A stretch of DNA of 23,406 nt from NCBI GenBank assembly GCA_964228455.1, contig CAXQZM010000001.1, forward strand, positions 1 through 23,406, written 5' to 3'. This document shows positions 1 to 7,537 of this stretch, piece after piece. A program made the position numbers and the translations under genes. Under the pieces are notes generated by a model that saw only the letters and a program-made list of their open reading frames with translations, was not told where the DNA came from and did not search any database. Position 1 is the stretch's first letter, and every line of letters begins with the position of its first letter. The stretch comes from CAXQZM01 sp964228455 (lineage in GTDB: Bacteria > Pseudomonadota > Alphaproteobacteria > UBA7985).

Positions 1-1467
1 AAGGCCGGTCCAGATCCTCTTGGCGTCCTCGAGTGCATCCCTTTTTTCCGTCCAGGAAGTCTGACGCGCAGCCCCAATTAAACCAAATCTTGAGCCAAAA
101 TCCGTTAACCTTTGGTCAGCGTTATCAGCTCGTAACTGCAACCGAAATTCTGCGCGTGAAGTGAACATCCGGTAGGGCTCGTCAGCACCTTGCGTCGTCA
201 GATCATCGATCATGACACCAATGTACGCTTGACTTCTATCCAGCGAAAAAGTTGATCCAGGACTTCCCACAGCCAATGCGGCATTAACTCCTGCAATCAA
301 CCCTTGCGCAGCTGCTTCCTCGTATCCAGTTGTTCCATTTATTTGGCCAGCAAGAAACAAGCCCTTCTGGCGCCGAGCTTCAAGTGTTGGCTTAAGCTCC
401 CTCGGATCAACACAATCATATTCAATAGCATATCCGGGCTGTAGTATCTTAGCCTTCTCCAAGCCAATTATAGAGGCAACCATGGCCTCCTGCACGGTCT
501 GTGGTAGACTAGTAGAGATACCATTAGGATATATAGTAACATCGTCTAGCCCCTCGGGCTCCAAGAAAATCTGATGCCTTAACTTCTCAGAAAAGCGCAC
601 CACCTTGTCCTCGATTGCGGGACAGTAGCGAGGCCCAATGCCGTCAATCTGGCCTGAATAAACCGAAGATAGCTTTATGTTTTCAGAAATAATTTTGTGT
701 GTTCGGGAATTAGTATAAGTTACGCCACAGTCGACCTGCGGTAGGGTGATTTTGTTAGTTAAAAATGAGAGGGGGGTCGGTTCCTTATCCGCGCTTTGAG
801 TTTCAATGGCGTCCCATGCAATCGTGTACTTATCAAGTCGTGGAGGAGTTCCAGTTTTTAGTCTACGGAGTTTAAAACCCATTTTCTCAAATCTTTGGGA
901 GAGTGCATTTGCCGGTTGCTCTCCCCAGCGACCAGCTGGCCAGCTCTCAGGTCCTAAATGAATTAAACCACGCAAAAAGGTTCCCGTTGTAATGATAACT
1001 TGAGCGCCGATAATTTTCCGGCCATCTTCTAATATTAACCCTGCGAGCTCTCCGGAATTTGAAAAATATATGTCACCCACAGCACCTGAAATAACCGAGA
1101 GGTTTTTATACTCAGCCAGCGCTCTTTGCATAGCCCGCCGATATAGCTTGCGATCTGCTTGGGTTCTTGGACCCTGCACAGCGGGACCCTTTGATGAATT
1201 CAAAAGACGATACTGGATTCCTGCTTGATCAGTTACGCGGCCCATCAAACCATCGAGCGCATCAATCTCTCTGACCAGATGCCCTTTCCCAAGACCTCCT
1301 ATGGCTGGGTTGCATGACATCGTCCCTATGGTTCTCAAGTCCAATGAAATTAGTGCCGTAGCAGCCCCCATACGCGCTGCAGCAGCGGCTGCCTCGCAAC
1401 CTGCATGCCCGCCTCCAACGACAAGTACATCAAATTCGCTTCTATCTGAACTAACGAGTCCGCTCAT
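1..1467 (-). CDS. mnmG: MnmG (GidA), tRNA uridine-34 5-carboxymethylaminomethyl modification enzyme, C-terminus cut off by the window edge
   Basis: This is an FAD-dependent cytosolic enzyme. With MnmE it installs the carboxymethylaminomethyl group on the wobble uridine of several tRNAs, using methylene-tetrahydrofolate. I translated the minus strand from the ATG at 1467-1465; 489 codons are present and the frame is open to base 1, so roughly the last 130 residues of a usual 620-residue protein are missing. The FAD-binding glycine motif VVGGGHAG lies near residues 16-23. The family signature SCNPAIGGLGKGHLVREID, with its conserved Cys52, follows near residues 51-69. The later GPRYCPAIEDKVVRF block, with the second conserved Cys, is also present. 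The gene follows dnaQ by 20 nt on the same strand. No Shine-Dalgarno sequence precedes the ATG, but a perfect TATAAT does. The identification is secure. Confidence 0.97.
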   Translation of the reverse strand, partial: MSGLVSSDRSEFDVLVVGGGHAGCEAAAAAARMGAATALISLDLRTIGTMSCNPAIGGLGKGHLVREIDALDGLMGRVTDQAGIQYRLLNSSKGPAVQGPRTQADRKLYRRAMQRALAEYKNLSVISGAVGDIYFSNSGELAGLILEDGRKIIGAQVIITTGTFLRGLIHLGPESWPAGRWGEQPANALSQRFEKMGFKLRRLKTGTPPRLDKYTIAWDAIETQSADKEPTPLSFLTNKITLPQVDCGVTYTNSRTHKIISENIKLSSVYSGQIDGIGPRYCPAIEDKVVRFSEKLRHQIFLEPEGLDDVTIYPNGISTSLPQTVQEAMVASIIGLEKAKILQPGYAIEYDCVDPRELKPTLEARRQKGLFLAGQINGTTGYEEAAAQGLIAGVNAALAVGSPGSTFSLDRSQAYIGVMIDDLTTQGADEPYRMFTSRAEFRLQLRADNADQRLTDFGSRFGLIGAARQTSWTEKRDALEDAKRIWTGL

Positions 1468-1473
1468 CGTTTA

Positions 1474-1479
1474 ATTATA
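1474..1479 (-). promoter_or_regulatory. Possible -10 element for a leaderless mnmG transcript
   Basis: The minus strand reads TATAAT, then six bases (TAAACG), then the mnmG ATG. That spacing would put transcription start on or next to the A of the start codon. No convincing -35 hexamer is visible 16-18 nt upstream, and the hexamer lies in the 20-nt dnaQ-mnmG gap. It may therefore be an AT-rich coincidence in an operon linker. Confidence 0.3.
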
Positions 1480-1487
1480 GTGTAAAT

Positions 1488-2207
1488 CTAGTCGCGGTTC
1501 CAGATGGCATTGGTCACGCGTGTTTTCAAAAAAGTTGTGTGTGCCTCAAGCTCTTCCTCAGATGGCGCGTGAGCTCTAGCTGGCCGTTGAATTCCACTTG
1601 GCCGTAGGTCAGCAGAAAGCGCGACTGCCGCTAGCTCTGACGCACCTACACCCGCTCCATCATCACCCAGCCCGAGCCCTCGTTGCCGTCCGCCAAGCAG
1701 CTCAGCATAGACTTCTGCTAGCAACTCAGAGTCTAGCAAGGCTCCGTGTACAGTTCGGGAAGTATTATCTACGCCCAAACGACGGCAAAGAGCATCCAAG
1801 TTATTCTGCTGGCCAGGAAATTTCTTTCGGGCAATTGTTAATGTATCAACAACACGCTCTGCGTTAAGCCCCGGAATATCAAGGCGCATGAACTCAGCAT
1901 TTAAAAACCCAATATCGAATGGTGCATTATGGATCACCAATTTCGCATCGCCAATGAAACTTAAAAAGTCCTGCGCAATCTCATGAAATTTAGGACACCC
2001 CTTCAGCTTTGCATCGGTTATCCCTGTGATTTTTGTGGCTCCCTCACTCATCGGCCGCTCGGGATCAACATATACTTGAAAAGTGCTGCCCGTCGGGATC
2101 AAATCCACTATCTCTAAAGCGCCTATTTCTACGATACGGTCTCCTTGCTTTGGGTCCAAACCGGTAGTTTCGGTGTCTAGTACAATTTGCCTTTCCATCT
2201 TACTCAT
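1488..2207 (-). CDS. dnaQ: DNA polymerase III epsilon subunit (3'-5' proofreading exonuclease)
   Basis: Epsilon is the proofreading exonuclease of the replicative polymerase III core and removes misincorporated nucleotides. All three DEDDh exonuclease motifs are visible: LDTETTGLD with Asp11 and Glu13 (Exo I), HNAPFDIGFLNAEF with Asp98 (Exo II), and HGALLDSELLAEVYAEL with His154 and Asp159 (Exo III). The length of 239 residues is normal. The C-terminal part after about residue 175 is low in conservation, as expected for the linker and polymerase-alpha-binding tail. The start is well supported: AGGAGG (complement of 2213-2218) sits 5 nt upstream of the ATG. mnmG follows 20 nt downstream on the same strand, so the two are probably co-transcribed. 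The divergent neighbour is the TerB-like gene, across a 315-nt spacer. Confidence 0.96.
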   Translation of the reverse strand: MSKMERQIVLDTETTGLDPKQGDRIVEIGALEIVDLIPTGSTFQVYVDPERPMSEGATKITGITDAKLKGCPKFHEIAQDFLSFIGDAKLVIHNAPFDIGFLNAEFMRLDIPGLNAERVVDTLTIARKKFPGQQNNLDALCRRLGVDNTSRTVHGALLDSELLAEVYAELLGGRQRGLGLGDDGAGVGASELAAVALSADLRPSGIQRPARAHAPSEEELEAHTTFLKTRVTNAIWNRD

Positions 2208-2243
2208 AATTGCCTCCTAGTCAGTAAAATTGGGAAAGGAGCC

Positions 2244-2253
2244 AAAGATCTTT
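2244..2253. repeat. Palindrome AAAGATCTTT, copy 1 of a duplicated AAGATCTT motif
   Basis: This is a perfect 10-bp palindrome in the dnaQ/TerB-gene divergent spacer. Its central 8 bp recur at 2320-2327, with centres 75 bp apart, or about seven helical turns. The arrangement would suit a dimeric regulator, but no such regulator is encoded nearby. Confidence 0.35.
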
Positions 2254-2318
2254 CTTGGTATTTTTTACACAATGCCATCACTTTCAAATATATCTAAGTT
2301 TTGACTAGCGCTGGAACA

Positions 2319-2328
2319 GAAGATCTTC
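2319..2328. repeat. Palindrome GAAGATCTTC, copy 2 of a duplicated AAGATCTT motif
   Basis: This is the second perfect 10-bp palindrome sharing the AAGATCTT core with 2244-2253. It lies about 95 bp upstream of the candidate -35 element of the TerB-like gene. Confidence 0.35.
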
Positions 2329-2422
2329 AAGACATCCTAATCATCAAAAATAGCTCTAATTCATTTGATAGAAATCTATTGATATGTACCTCCGCCACTC
2401 ATGGAAGTTCAGAGCAGAGATA

Positions 2423-2451
2423 TTGAGCCTTAAATTTTATATTTTTATCTA
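2423..2451 (+). promoter_or_regulatory. Sigma70-like promoter for the TerB-folP-glmM-thiD-hslO operon
   Basis: TTGAGC (2423-2428) and TATCTA (2446-2451) are separated by exactly 17 nt of AT-rich sequence. Each hexamer matches the sigma70 consensus at four of six positions. Transcription would start near 2458, giving a leader of about 65 nt before the ATG at 2523. It is the only clear promoter candidate in front of this five-gene run. Confidence 0.5.
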
Positions 2452-2522
2452 AGGGCATTTATTTCCCACGCTGCGTTCACTACTTCTGTTACATTAATCG
2501 TAGTAATTTCGAAGGAACGATC

Positions 2523-2927
2523 ATGTCGGCGCATCACGAAGCACTCATCCAGGCCATGGTATTAATCTCTGCATCTGACGGAAGCATGGAAGACTCAGAA
2601 ATTGCCAGTATTGGACGAATAATTAGAGATGCTCCTGTGTTTTCTGGATTCGACATGAACCAATTAAGGCCAATCACGGAAGCATGCGCTGCAGCATTAT
2701 CGCAAGAAGATGGCCTCGACCTAATAGTTGCGTCGATAGTTGATAAACTTGACACCCAACTAGCCGAAACCGCTTATGCTTTTGCGCTAGATATAGCAGC
2801 AAGTGACGGTAAAGTAGCACCCGAAGAGATGTCTATTCTTGAAATGCTGCGTCATTCTCTAAACATCGATCGCTTGATTGCTGCAGGGATTGAGCGAGGC
2901 ACACGCGCTCGTTTCTATCAATCCTAG
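2523..2927 (+). CDS. TerB-family tellurite-resistance-like protein
   Basis: This is a small all-helical cytosolic protein of 134 residues with a TerB-like fold. Two half-repeats are visible, each with an acidic, possibly metal-binding ASDG-x(4-5)-E segment: ASDGSMEDSE at residues 17-26 and ASDGKVAPEE at 93-102. TerB-type proteins have been linked to metal binding and membrane-associated stress complexes, but isolated copies in alphaproteobacteria have no established role. The name does not imply tellurite resistance here, since no other ter genes are present. The ATG is supported by AAGGA (2512-2516) six nt upstream. The TAG stop directly abuts the folP GTG, so this is the first gene of the operon and its translation is probably coupled to folP. 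Confidence 0.8.
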   Translation: MSAHHEALIQAMVLISASDGSMEDSEIASIGRIIRDAPVFSGFDMNQLRPITEACAAALSQEDGLDLIVASIVDKLDTQLAETAYAFALDIAASDGKVAPEEMSILEMLRHSLNIDRLIAAGIERGTRARFYQS

Positions 2928-3770
2928 GTGACTGCAGTGACCATATCGTCATGGGCTGGGCTGAGTTTTGACAAGCCCCGGTTGATGGGTGTGGTTAACG
3001 TTACTCCCGACAGTTTTTCAGATGGAGGGAAGTTTTGGGATACCGCTGCTGCCATTGATCAATGTCATAAGCTAGTTGAAGAAGGAGCTGATATTCTAGA
3101 TCTTGGAGGCGAGAGCACGCGACCGGGAGCAAAAACTGTCACGCCCACACAGGAACAAGATCGTATTTTACCAGTTGTAGAGGCTCTTCGTGATAGCGCT
3201 GCACTTCTGTCAGTCGATACTCGTAACCCCTCTACAGCTCAGGCGGCAGTGGAGGCAGGCGTCCAAATTTGGAATGACGTGACAGCACTAAAAGGGGATC
3301 CTTCTTCTCTTTCTTCAGCGCTAAAGCTTAAGGTTCCACTGTGCCTAATGCATATGAGGGGGTCGCCCAAAACGATGCAAGTTGACCCCACTTATAAAAA
3401 CGTAGTGTTAGAGGTGCAAAAAACCCTTTTGGAGCAGGCAGACGCATTGACCACTAGGGGATTTGATCCGTCGCTTATATGCTTAGATGTAGGAATTGGT
3501 TTCGGTAAAACATTGCAACATAATTTGGCTCTAATGAGCAATCTTGAAAAATTTATTAGCCTGCCCTTTGCTCACATGCTGGGGGTTAGTCGAAAATCCT
3601 ACATTGAGAAAATCATGGAAAAGCCACTCCCAGCCAATCAGCGGTTACCTGGATCGATTGCAACAGCGGTCATAGCCTTGCAAAAAGGTTGCAGGCTATT
3701 TCGGGTTCATGATGTTAAGGAGACTCAGCAAGCACTAACAATTGCTGAACAAATATTAAGGGTGGCTTGA
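2928..3770 (+). CDS. folP: Dihydropteroate synthase
   Basis: FolP condenses p-aminobenzoate with 6-hydroxymethyl-dihydropterin diphosphate to give dihydropteroate in folate synthesis; it is the sulfonamide target. The TIM-barrel signatures are present in order: GVVNVTPDSFSDGG (residues 21-34), LDLGGESTRPGA (about 57-68), the MHMRGSPKTM loop (141-150), DVGIGFGKT, and the LGVSRKS phosphate loop. The last conserved block, FRVHDV, lies near the C-terminus. The length of 280 residues is normal. The start is a GTG immediately after the TerB-gene stop with no Shine-Dalgarno sequence, so translation is probably coupled; a second GTG at 2937 is an alternative. glmM follows after 31 nt. Identification is secure, the exact start less so. 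Confidence 0.97.
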   Translation: MTAVTISSWAGLSFDKPRLMGVVNVTPDSFSDGGKFWDTAAAIDQCHKLVEEGADILDLGGESTRPGAKTVTPTQEQDRILPVVEALRDSAALLSVDTRNPSTAQAAVEAGVQIWNDVTALKGDPSSLSSALKLKVPLCLMHMRGSPKTMQVDPTYKNVVLEVQKTLLEQADALTTRGFDPSLICLDVGIGFGKTLQHNLALMSNLEKFISLPFAHMLGVSRKSYIEKIMEKPLPANQRLPGSIATAVIALQKGCRLFRVHDVKETQQALTIAEQILRVA

Positions 3771-3801
3771 CCACCATCTTCCACCACGCCAAGGCACCCA
3801 A

Positions 3802-5157
3802 ATGAAATTATTTGGAACAGACGGGATCCGTGGCACCGCAGGCACCTTTCCTATGACAACTTCGATAGTTGCGAAAGTAGCAAAAGCGGCTGGGCATATT
3901 CTTCGCCCCAAGGGGTTAAAAAACCCAATAGTAATTATTGGGAAAGATACGCGCCTTTCTGGCTATACATTCGAACCTGCACTGGTGTCTGGATTTGCCT
4001 CGGTTGGGTGGAATGTTCAGTTGCTTGGCCCTCTTCCAACTCCCGCAATAGCAGCACTGACCACTTCAATGCGCGCCCAAATGGGCGTAATGATATCTGC
4101 GAGTCATAATCCTTACATAGATAATGGAATTAAAATTTTTGATCCCAATGGTTTCAAAATTTCAACTGAACAAGAATTAAGAATTGAAGAGCTTGTCGAA
4201 ATTCTTGAGCAGGGCACCGAAGACTCCCTAATTGTGCCACCCACGGACTTAGGCCGAGTTAGCCGCTTGGATGGATCTGATGGAGCTGGTGGGCGTTATA
4301 TTGAGCTTGCTAAATCCTCTTTCCCAAATGATCTTGATTTGTTTGGAATGAAAATTGTTTTAGATTGCGCGCATGGAGCAAGCTATCGGGTTGCTCCGCG
4401 GGTTCTCCATGAATTAGGCGCCGAAGTAATCGAAATGGGTGTAGACCCAGATGGCACAAATATAAATGATCAGGTGGGTGCCACAGCTCCTGAGGCACTA
4501 AAAGAGAGAGTGATCAAAGAAAAAGCAGATATAGGTATAGCATTAGATGGTGATGCTGATCGCTTAATGATAGTCAACGATTCTGGCGAAGTGGTTGATG
4601 GCGACCAAATCCTTGCGACACTTGCAACCTTTTTAAGCGAAACAGGCCGCCTCGGCGGTAGAGTAGTAGTAGCTACCGTAATGTCAAATATGGGTCTCGA
4701 CACATATTTAAGTGACCTTGGCTTGAGCCTCGTTCGGACGGCAGTAGGTGATAAACATGTAACAAAGAAAATGCGTGAGCTTGGTGCTAATTTAGGAGGA
4801 GAGCAGTCGGGTCATATGATCTTAAGCGACTACTCAACAACAGGGGATGGTTTAGTCGCAGGCCTGCAAGTCTTGGGCCTTATGAGACGAAAGAAAAAAA
4901 CTAGCTCTGAAGCAACACGCTGCTTTAAACCTCTGCCCCAGATGATACGTAATGTAAGGTTCCATGGCGAAAACCCGCTTAACGATTTGGGCATACAAAA
5001 ATTCATAAACGACGTCGAGCTTGCATTAGGCGAAAAAGGTCGGGTGCTTGTTAGAAAATCCGGCACTGAACCTCTACTTAGACTTATGGTTGAAGCCGAA
5101 GAAGAAGAATTAGTAATTAAAACCCTAAATAATCTGGAATCCGCGGTAACTATCTAA
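3802..5157 (+). CDS. glmM: Phosphoglucosamine mutase
   Basis: GlmM converts glucosamine-6-phosphate to glucosamine-1-phosphate on the way to UDP-GlcNAc, the precursor of peptidoglycan and lipopolysaccharide. The protein is 451 residues long, as usual. It starts with the family's MKLFGTDGIRG. The phosphoserine loop ISASHNP has the catalytic Ser101, the metal loop is DGDADR (residues 249-254), and the C-terminal phosphate-binding loop RKSGTEPLLRLMVEA is present. AAGG lies seven nt before the ATG. The gene follows folP, the common folP-glmM arrangement, and its TAA overlaps the thiD ATG by one base. Confidence 0.97.
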   Translation: MKLFGTDGIRGTAGTFPMTTSIVAKVAKAAGHILRPKGLKNPIVIIGKDTRLSGYTFEPALVSGFASVGWNVQLLGPLPTPAIAALTTSMRAQMGVMISASHNPYIDNGIKIFDPNGFKISTEQELRIEELVEILEQGTEDSLIVPPTDLGRVSRLDGSDGAGGRYIELAKSSFPNDLDLFGMKIVLDCAHGASYRVAPRVLHELGAEVIEMGVDPDGTNINDQVGATAPEALKERVIKEKADIGIALDGDADRLMIVNDSGEVVDGDQILATLATFLSETGRLGGRVVVATVMSNMGLDTYLSDLGLSLVRTAVGDKHVTKKMRELGANLGGEQSGHMILSDYSTTGDGLVAGLQVLGLMRRKKKTSSEATRCFKPLPQMIRNVRFHGENPLNDLGIQKFINDVELALGEKGRVLVRKSGTEPLLRLMVEAEEEELVIKTLNNLESAVTI

Positions 5158-5966
5158 TGAAAGGAAAAGTTCTTGTAATAGCAGGCTCTGATTCAGGCGG
5201 CGGTGCCGGCATTCAAGCAGATATTAAAACGATAACAAGCCTGGGCGGTTATGCTATGACTGCACTAACAGCGCTAACTGCTCAGAACACTCTAGGAGTT
5301 CATGCGGTCCATGAAGTTCCTTTAGACTTCATTGAAAAACAAATCCGCGTGTGCCTAGATGACCTGGGTGCTGACGCAATAAAAACTGGAATGCTTAATT
5401 CAGCTAAGGTTATTGAGCGAATTGTAACCGTGTTAGCTGACTACCCAAGTATACCAATAATATGTGATCCCGTAATGAGAGCAAAAGGAGGTGCACCCCT
5501 TCTGGAAGAAGATGCACAGTCTGCATTAAAGGAATTACTTTTGCCACGAAGTTACGCGATCACACCAAATGTCCCAGAGGCTGAAGCACTTTCAGGGATG
5601 CGCATTGAAACCCCAACCGACCTAACGAGAGCCGGTAAAGTTTTGTGCAAAATTGGTTGCCAACTGGCACTTATGAAGGGAGGTCATCTCACAACACCCA
5701 CGATGACTGATTTATTGGTTAGCAGGAAAACCGCACAAACACTCTCAACCGGACGAGAGCGGTCTTTAAGCCGCCACACGCACGGCACGGGGTGCACGCT
5801 TGCTGCTGCATTAGCTATAGGCGTAGCACAAGGTTTGGATGCTTATAGCGCTGCAAATCAAGCTGTAGAGTACGTAGCTAGCGCTATGCAAAATGCTCCA
5901 GGCTTCGGTAAGGGGCATGGCCCATTAAACCATGCGTGGAAATACGCTCCAAAGGTCCTATCTTAG
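5157..5966 (+). CDS. thiD: Bifunctional hydroxymethylpyrimidine kinase / phosphomethylpyrimidine kinase
   Basis: ThiD phosphorylates 4-amino-5-hydroxymethyl-2-methylpyrimidine twice to supply the pyrimidine half of thiamine diphosphate. It belongs to the ribokinase fold. The N-terminal substrate loop AGSDSGGGAGIQADIKT (from residue 9), the CDPVMRAKGG segment (103-112), the TPNVPEAEAL motif and the catalytic anion-hole HGTGC with Cys213 are all visible. The 269-residue length is normal. The start ATG shares one A with the glmM stop (TAATG), so the two are translationally coupled. hslO begins eight nt after the stop. No TPP riboswitch is apparent within the operon, so regulation by thiamine is not indicated. 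Confidence 0.96.
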   Translation: MKGKVLVIAGSDSGGGAGIQADIKTITSLGGYAMTALTALTAQNTLGVHAVHEVPLDFIEKQIRVCLDDLGADAIKTGMLNSAKVIERIVTVLADYPSIPIICDPVMRAKGGAPLLEEDAQSALKELLLPRSYAITPNVPEAEALSGMRIETPTDLTRAGKVLCKIGCQLALMKGGHLTTPTMTDLLVSRKTAQTLSTGRERSLSRHTHGTGCTLAAALAIGVAQGLDAYSAANQAVEYVASAMQNAPGFGKGHGPLNHAWKYAPKVLS

Positions 5967-5973
5967 GGAACAT

Positions 5974-6921
5974 ATGAACAATCAAGCTCTGCCTTTCCTT
6001 GTGCATGAAACGGATATTTCGGGCCGTCTCGTACAGCTAACAGATGTAGCGCAAGATATAGCCAGTCGTCGCACTCTTCCTATCCCGGTGCAGGGATTAC
6101 TAGCTGAAGCGGTTGCCATTGCTGGAGCGATGCGCTCCTTGCTTCAATTCCAAGGTAAGTTAATTATTCAGGCTAAGGGGAAAGGTCCAGTATCTATGCT
6201 TGTCGCTCAAGCTACACCAGATGGGGGGCTCCGGGCGACAGCGAATGTCGATGAGAAAAGACTAAAAGCATATGGTAAGATACCATCGTTTTACGCCCTT
6301 CTCGGCGAAGGGTATGTAGCGTTCTCGCTTGATCGAGGGTCAGACTTTGAGCTAACTCAAGGTATTGTGGAATTACAAAAAGAAGGTCTTGCAGCCTCTT
6401 TGCAGCACTATTTTGATCAATCTGACCAAATAAGCCTTCGTTTAATTTCAGCTGCTAAATTTCGCGATACTGGTTGGGTTTCAGGTGCTATTGCTATACA
6501 GCGTTTGCCACTCATCGGTGGCGAAGGCGCAACAGATTCTGCCGCATCTGGCCAAACATATGGAGAGCGAACTGGAGCAAAAATTGGCCATGAAGAAATT
6601 GCCAAAGATATGTGGGACGAAGTTCTAACTTTGTTTAATACGACAAAGGCATCAGAGCTAACTGACCCTAATCTCTCAGGACAACAGCTACTTTATAGAT
6701 TATTCCATGAGCAAGGTGTGCGGGTCGCGGAGCCTGAAGGACTCACGCGATTTTGCGTATGTGATAAGGAAAGATTTGTTATTGCACTCCAATCACTAAA
6801 TGAAGCCGACTTATCCGAGGTATTCACTGATGGTCAGGCATCGTCTACATGTGAATTTTGTGGAACAACTTATACAGCATCGAGAGAAGAGCTTGCCAGT
6901 TTTGCTCGTTCTGCGATCTGA
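5974..6921 (+). CDS. hslO: Hsp33, redox-regulated holdase chaperone
   Basis: Hsp33 is a cytosolic chaperone. Under oxidative stress its C-terminal zinc site is oxidised and it then binds unfolding proteins. The four zinc cysteines are in place: CVC (Cys261, Cys263) and CEFC (Cys293, Cys296), with 29 residues between the two pairs. The N-terminal core carries the usual FLVHETDISGRLVQL beginning. I chose the ATG at 5974, which gives 315 residues and has AGGGA (5965-5969) four nt upstream. A longer frame from 5932 would overlap thiD and add 14 unrelated residues. It is the last gene of the TerB-folP-glmM-thiD run and converges on the COQ9-family gene, whose stop is only four nt away. Confidence 0.95.
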   Translation: MNNQALPFLVHETDISGRLVQLTDVAQDIASRRTLPIPVQGLLAEAVAIAGAMRSLLQFQGKLIIQAKGKGPVSMLVAQATPDGGLRATANVDEKRLKAYGKIPSFYALLGEGYVAFSLDRGSDFELTQGIVELQKEGLAASLQHYFDQSDQISLRLISAAKFRDTGWVSGAIAIQRLPLIGGEGATDSAASGQTYGERTGAKIGHEEIAKDMWDEVLTLFNTTKASELTDPNLSGQQLLYRLFHEQGVRVAEPEGLTRFCVCDKERFVIALQSLNEADLSEVFTDGQASSTCEFCGTTYTASREELASFARSAI

Positions 6922-6925
6922 AATC

Positions 6926-7492
6926 TCAAGTGAAAGCCCTCATTATTGAGGCTTTTGCTCTGCCGAAAGGCTTCATAACAGAAACTAATCGCACTAGTTG
7001 ACGATCTAAAAAAGCCTCGACTTGATCACGATTATTTCCTGCTTGGGATAGCCAAAAGAGCAAAGTCGCGCCATATACCGCAATGAGGGTAGTGCGCTTT
7101 GTAAACCAATCAAACCCAACATCTTGAGAGCCCACAGCCTCCCAAATTGCATCAGCACTTCGATACGACATCTTCGTAGCGGCATAGACATGCTGAGGCA
7201 AAGAGACGAAATGTAGAGCTCGGCGAACAGACTCACGATCTTTCTCCACGTAATCAAGACGGCTTAATATCGCTGCTTTTACTCTTGAAGTTGTGTCGCC
7301 ATCCGTTGGAACAACCATTGATAAATCTGTTAACCGATGGTGATGATCGATCATGCTGAGCCCGTCTGGGAAATATTCCTTTGCTAATCTGAAGTCAATT
7401 TCAACATCTTTCGATGCCCTTCGAAGTGCTGAATCAGACCACCCATCGAATGGCACGTGCAATAAAAGGGCTTTAAACAATTCTTCTTTCAT
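6926..7492 (-). CDS. COQ9-family protein (ubiquinone biosynthesis)
   Basis: COQ9 is a lipid-binding, TetR-fold-related protein that in eukaryotes presents ubiquinone intermediates to the hydroxylase COQ7; alphaproteobacterial homologues are presumed to do similar work at the inner membrane. The family core is recognisable: the YRSADAIWEAVG block near residues 110-121, then FDWFTKRTTLIAVYGATLL, the typical tryptophan- and tyrosine-rich helix. The length is about 188 residues. Codons GTG (7495) and ATG (7492) are adjacent; I prefer the ATG, and only a weak AAGAG precedes it. The gene is divergent from hisS with about 45 nt between starts and convergent with hslO. Family assignment is good; function is by family inference. 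Confidence 0.88.
   Translation of the reverse strand: MKEELFKALLLHVPFDGWSDSALRRASKDVEIDFRLAKEYFPDGLSMIDHHHRLTDLSMVVPTDGDTTSRVKAAILSRLDYVEKDRESVRRALHFVSLPQHVYAATKMSYRSADAIWEAVGSQDVGFDWFTKRTTLIAVYGATLLFWLSQAGNNRDQVEAFLDRQLVRLVSVMKPFGRAKASIMRAFT
6933..6956 (+). terminator. Hairpin terminator after hslO, inside the 3' end of the COQ9 gene
   Basis: AAAGCC and TC pair with GA and GGCTTT across an ATTATT loop, with one bulged C, and TTTT closes the right side. It begins 11 nt after the hslO stop. It lies within the last codons of the convergent COQ9-family gene, so that gene's C-terminus doubles as terminator. The T tract is short, so efficiency is uncertain. Confidence 0.55.
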
Positions 7493-7537
7493 CACTCTTA
7501 TCTAGGATTTCACGATACATTTCGCTAGAGCCGCGAC

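Larger units (their letters stand above)
2208..2522. other. Divergent intergenic region (315 nt) between dnaQ and the TerB-like gene
   Basis: I found no gene here on either strand. It holds the dnaQ ribosome binding site (2213-2218, minus strand), two copies of the palindrome AAGATCTT (2244-2253 and 2319-2328), a rightward promoter candidate (2423-2451), and the AAGGA ribosome binding site of the TerB-like gene (2512-2516). The sequence is AT-rich, as expected of a promoter region. I see no convincing leftward promoter for dnaQ by eye. Confidence 0.7.

Noticed and set aside
2242..2266. CCAAAGATCTTTCTTGG followed by a T-rich stretch, resembling a rightward terminator
   Set aside because: The stem has a mismatch and a wobble, the T run is not adjacent, and no rightward gene precedes it. 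The palindrome itself is reported instead.
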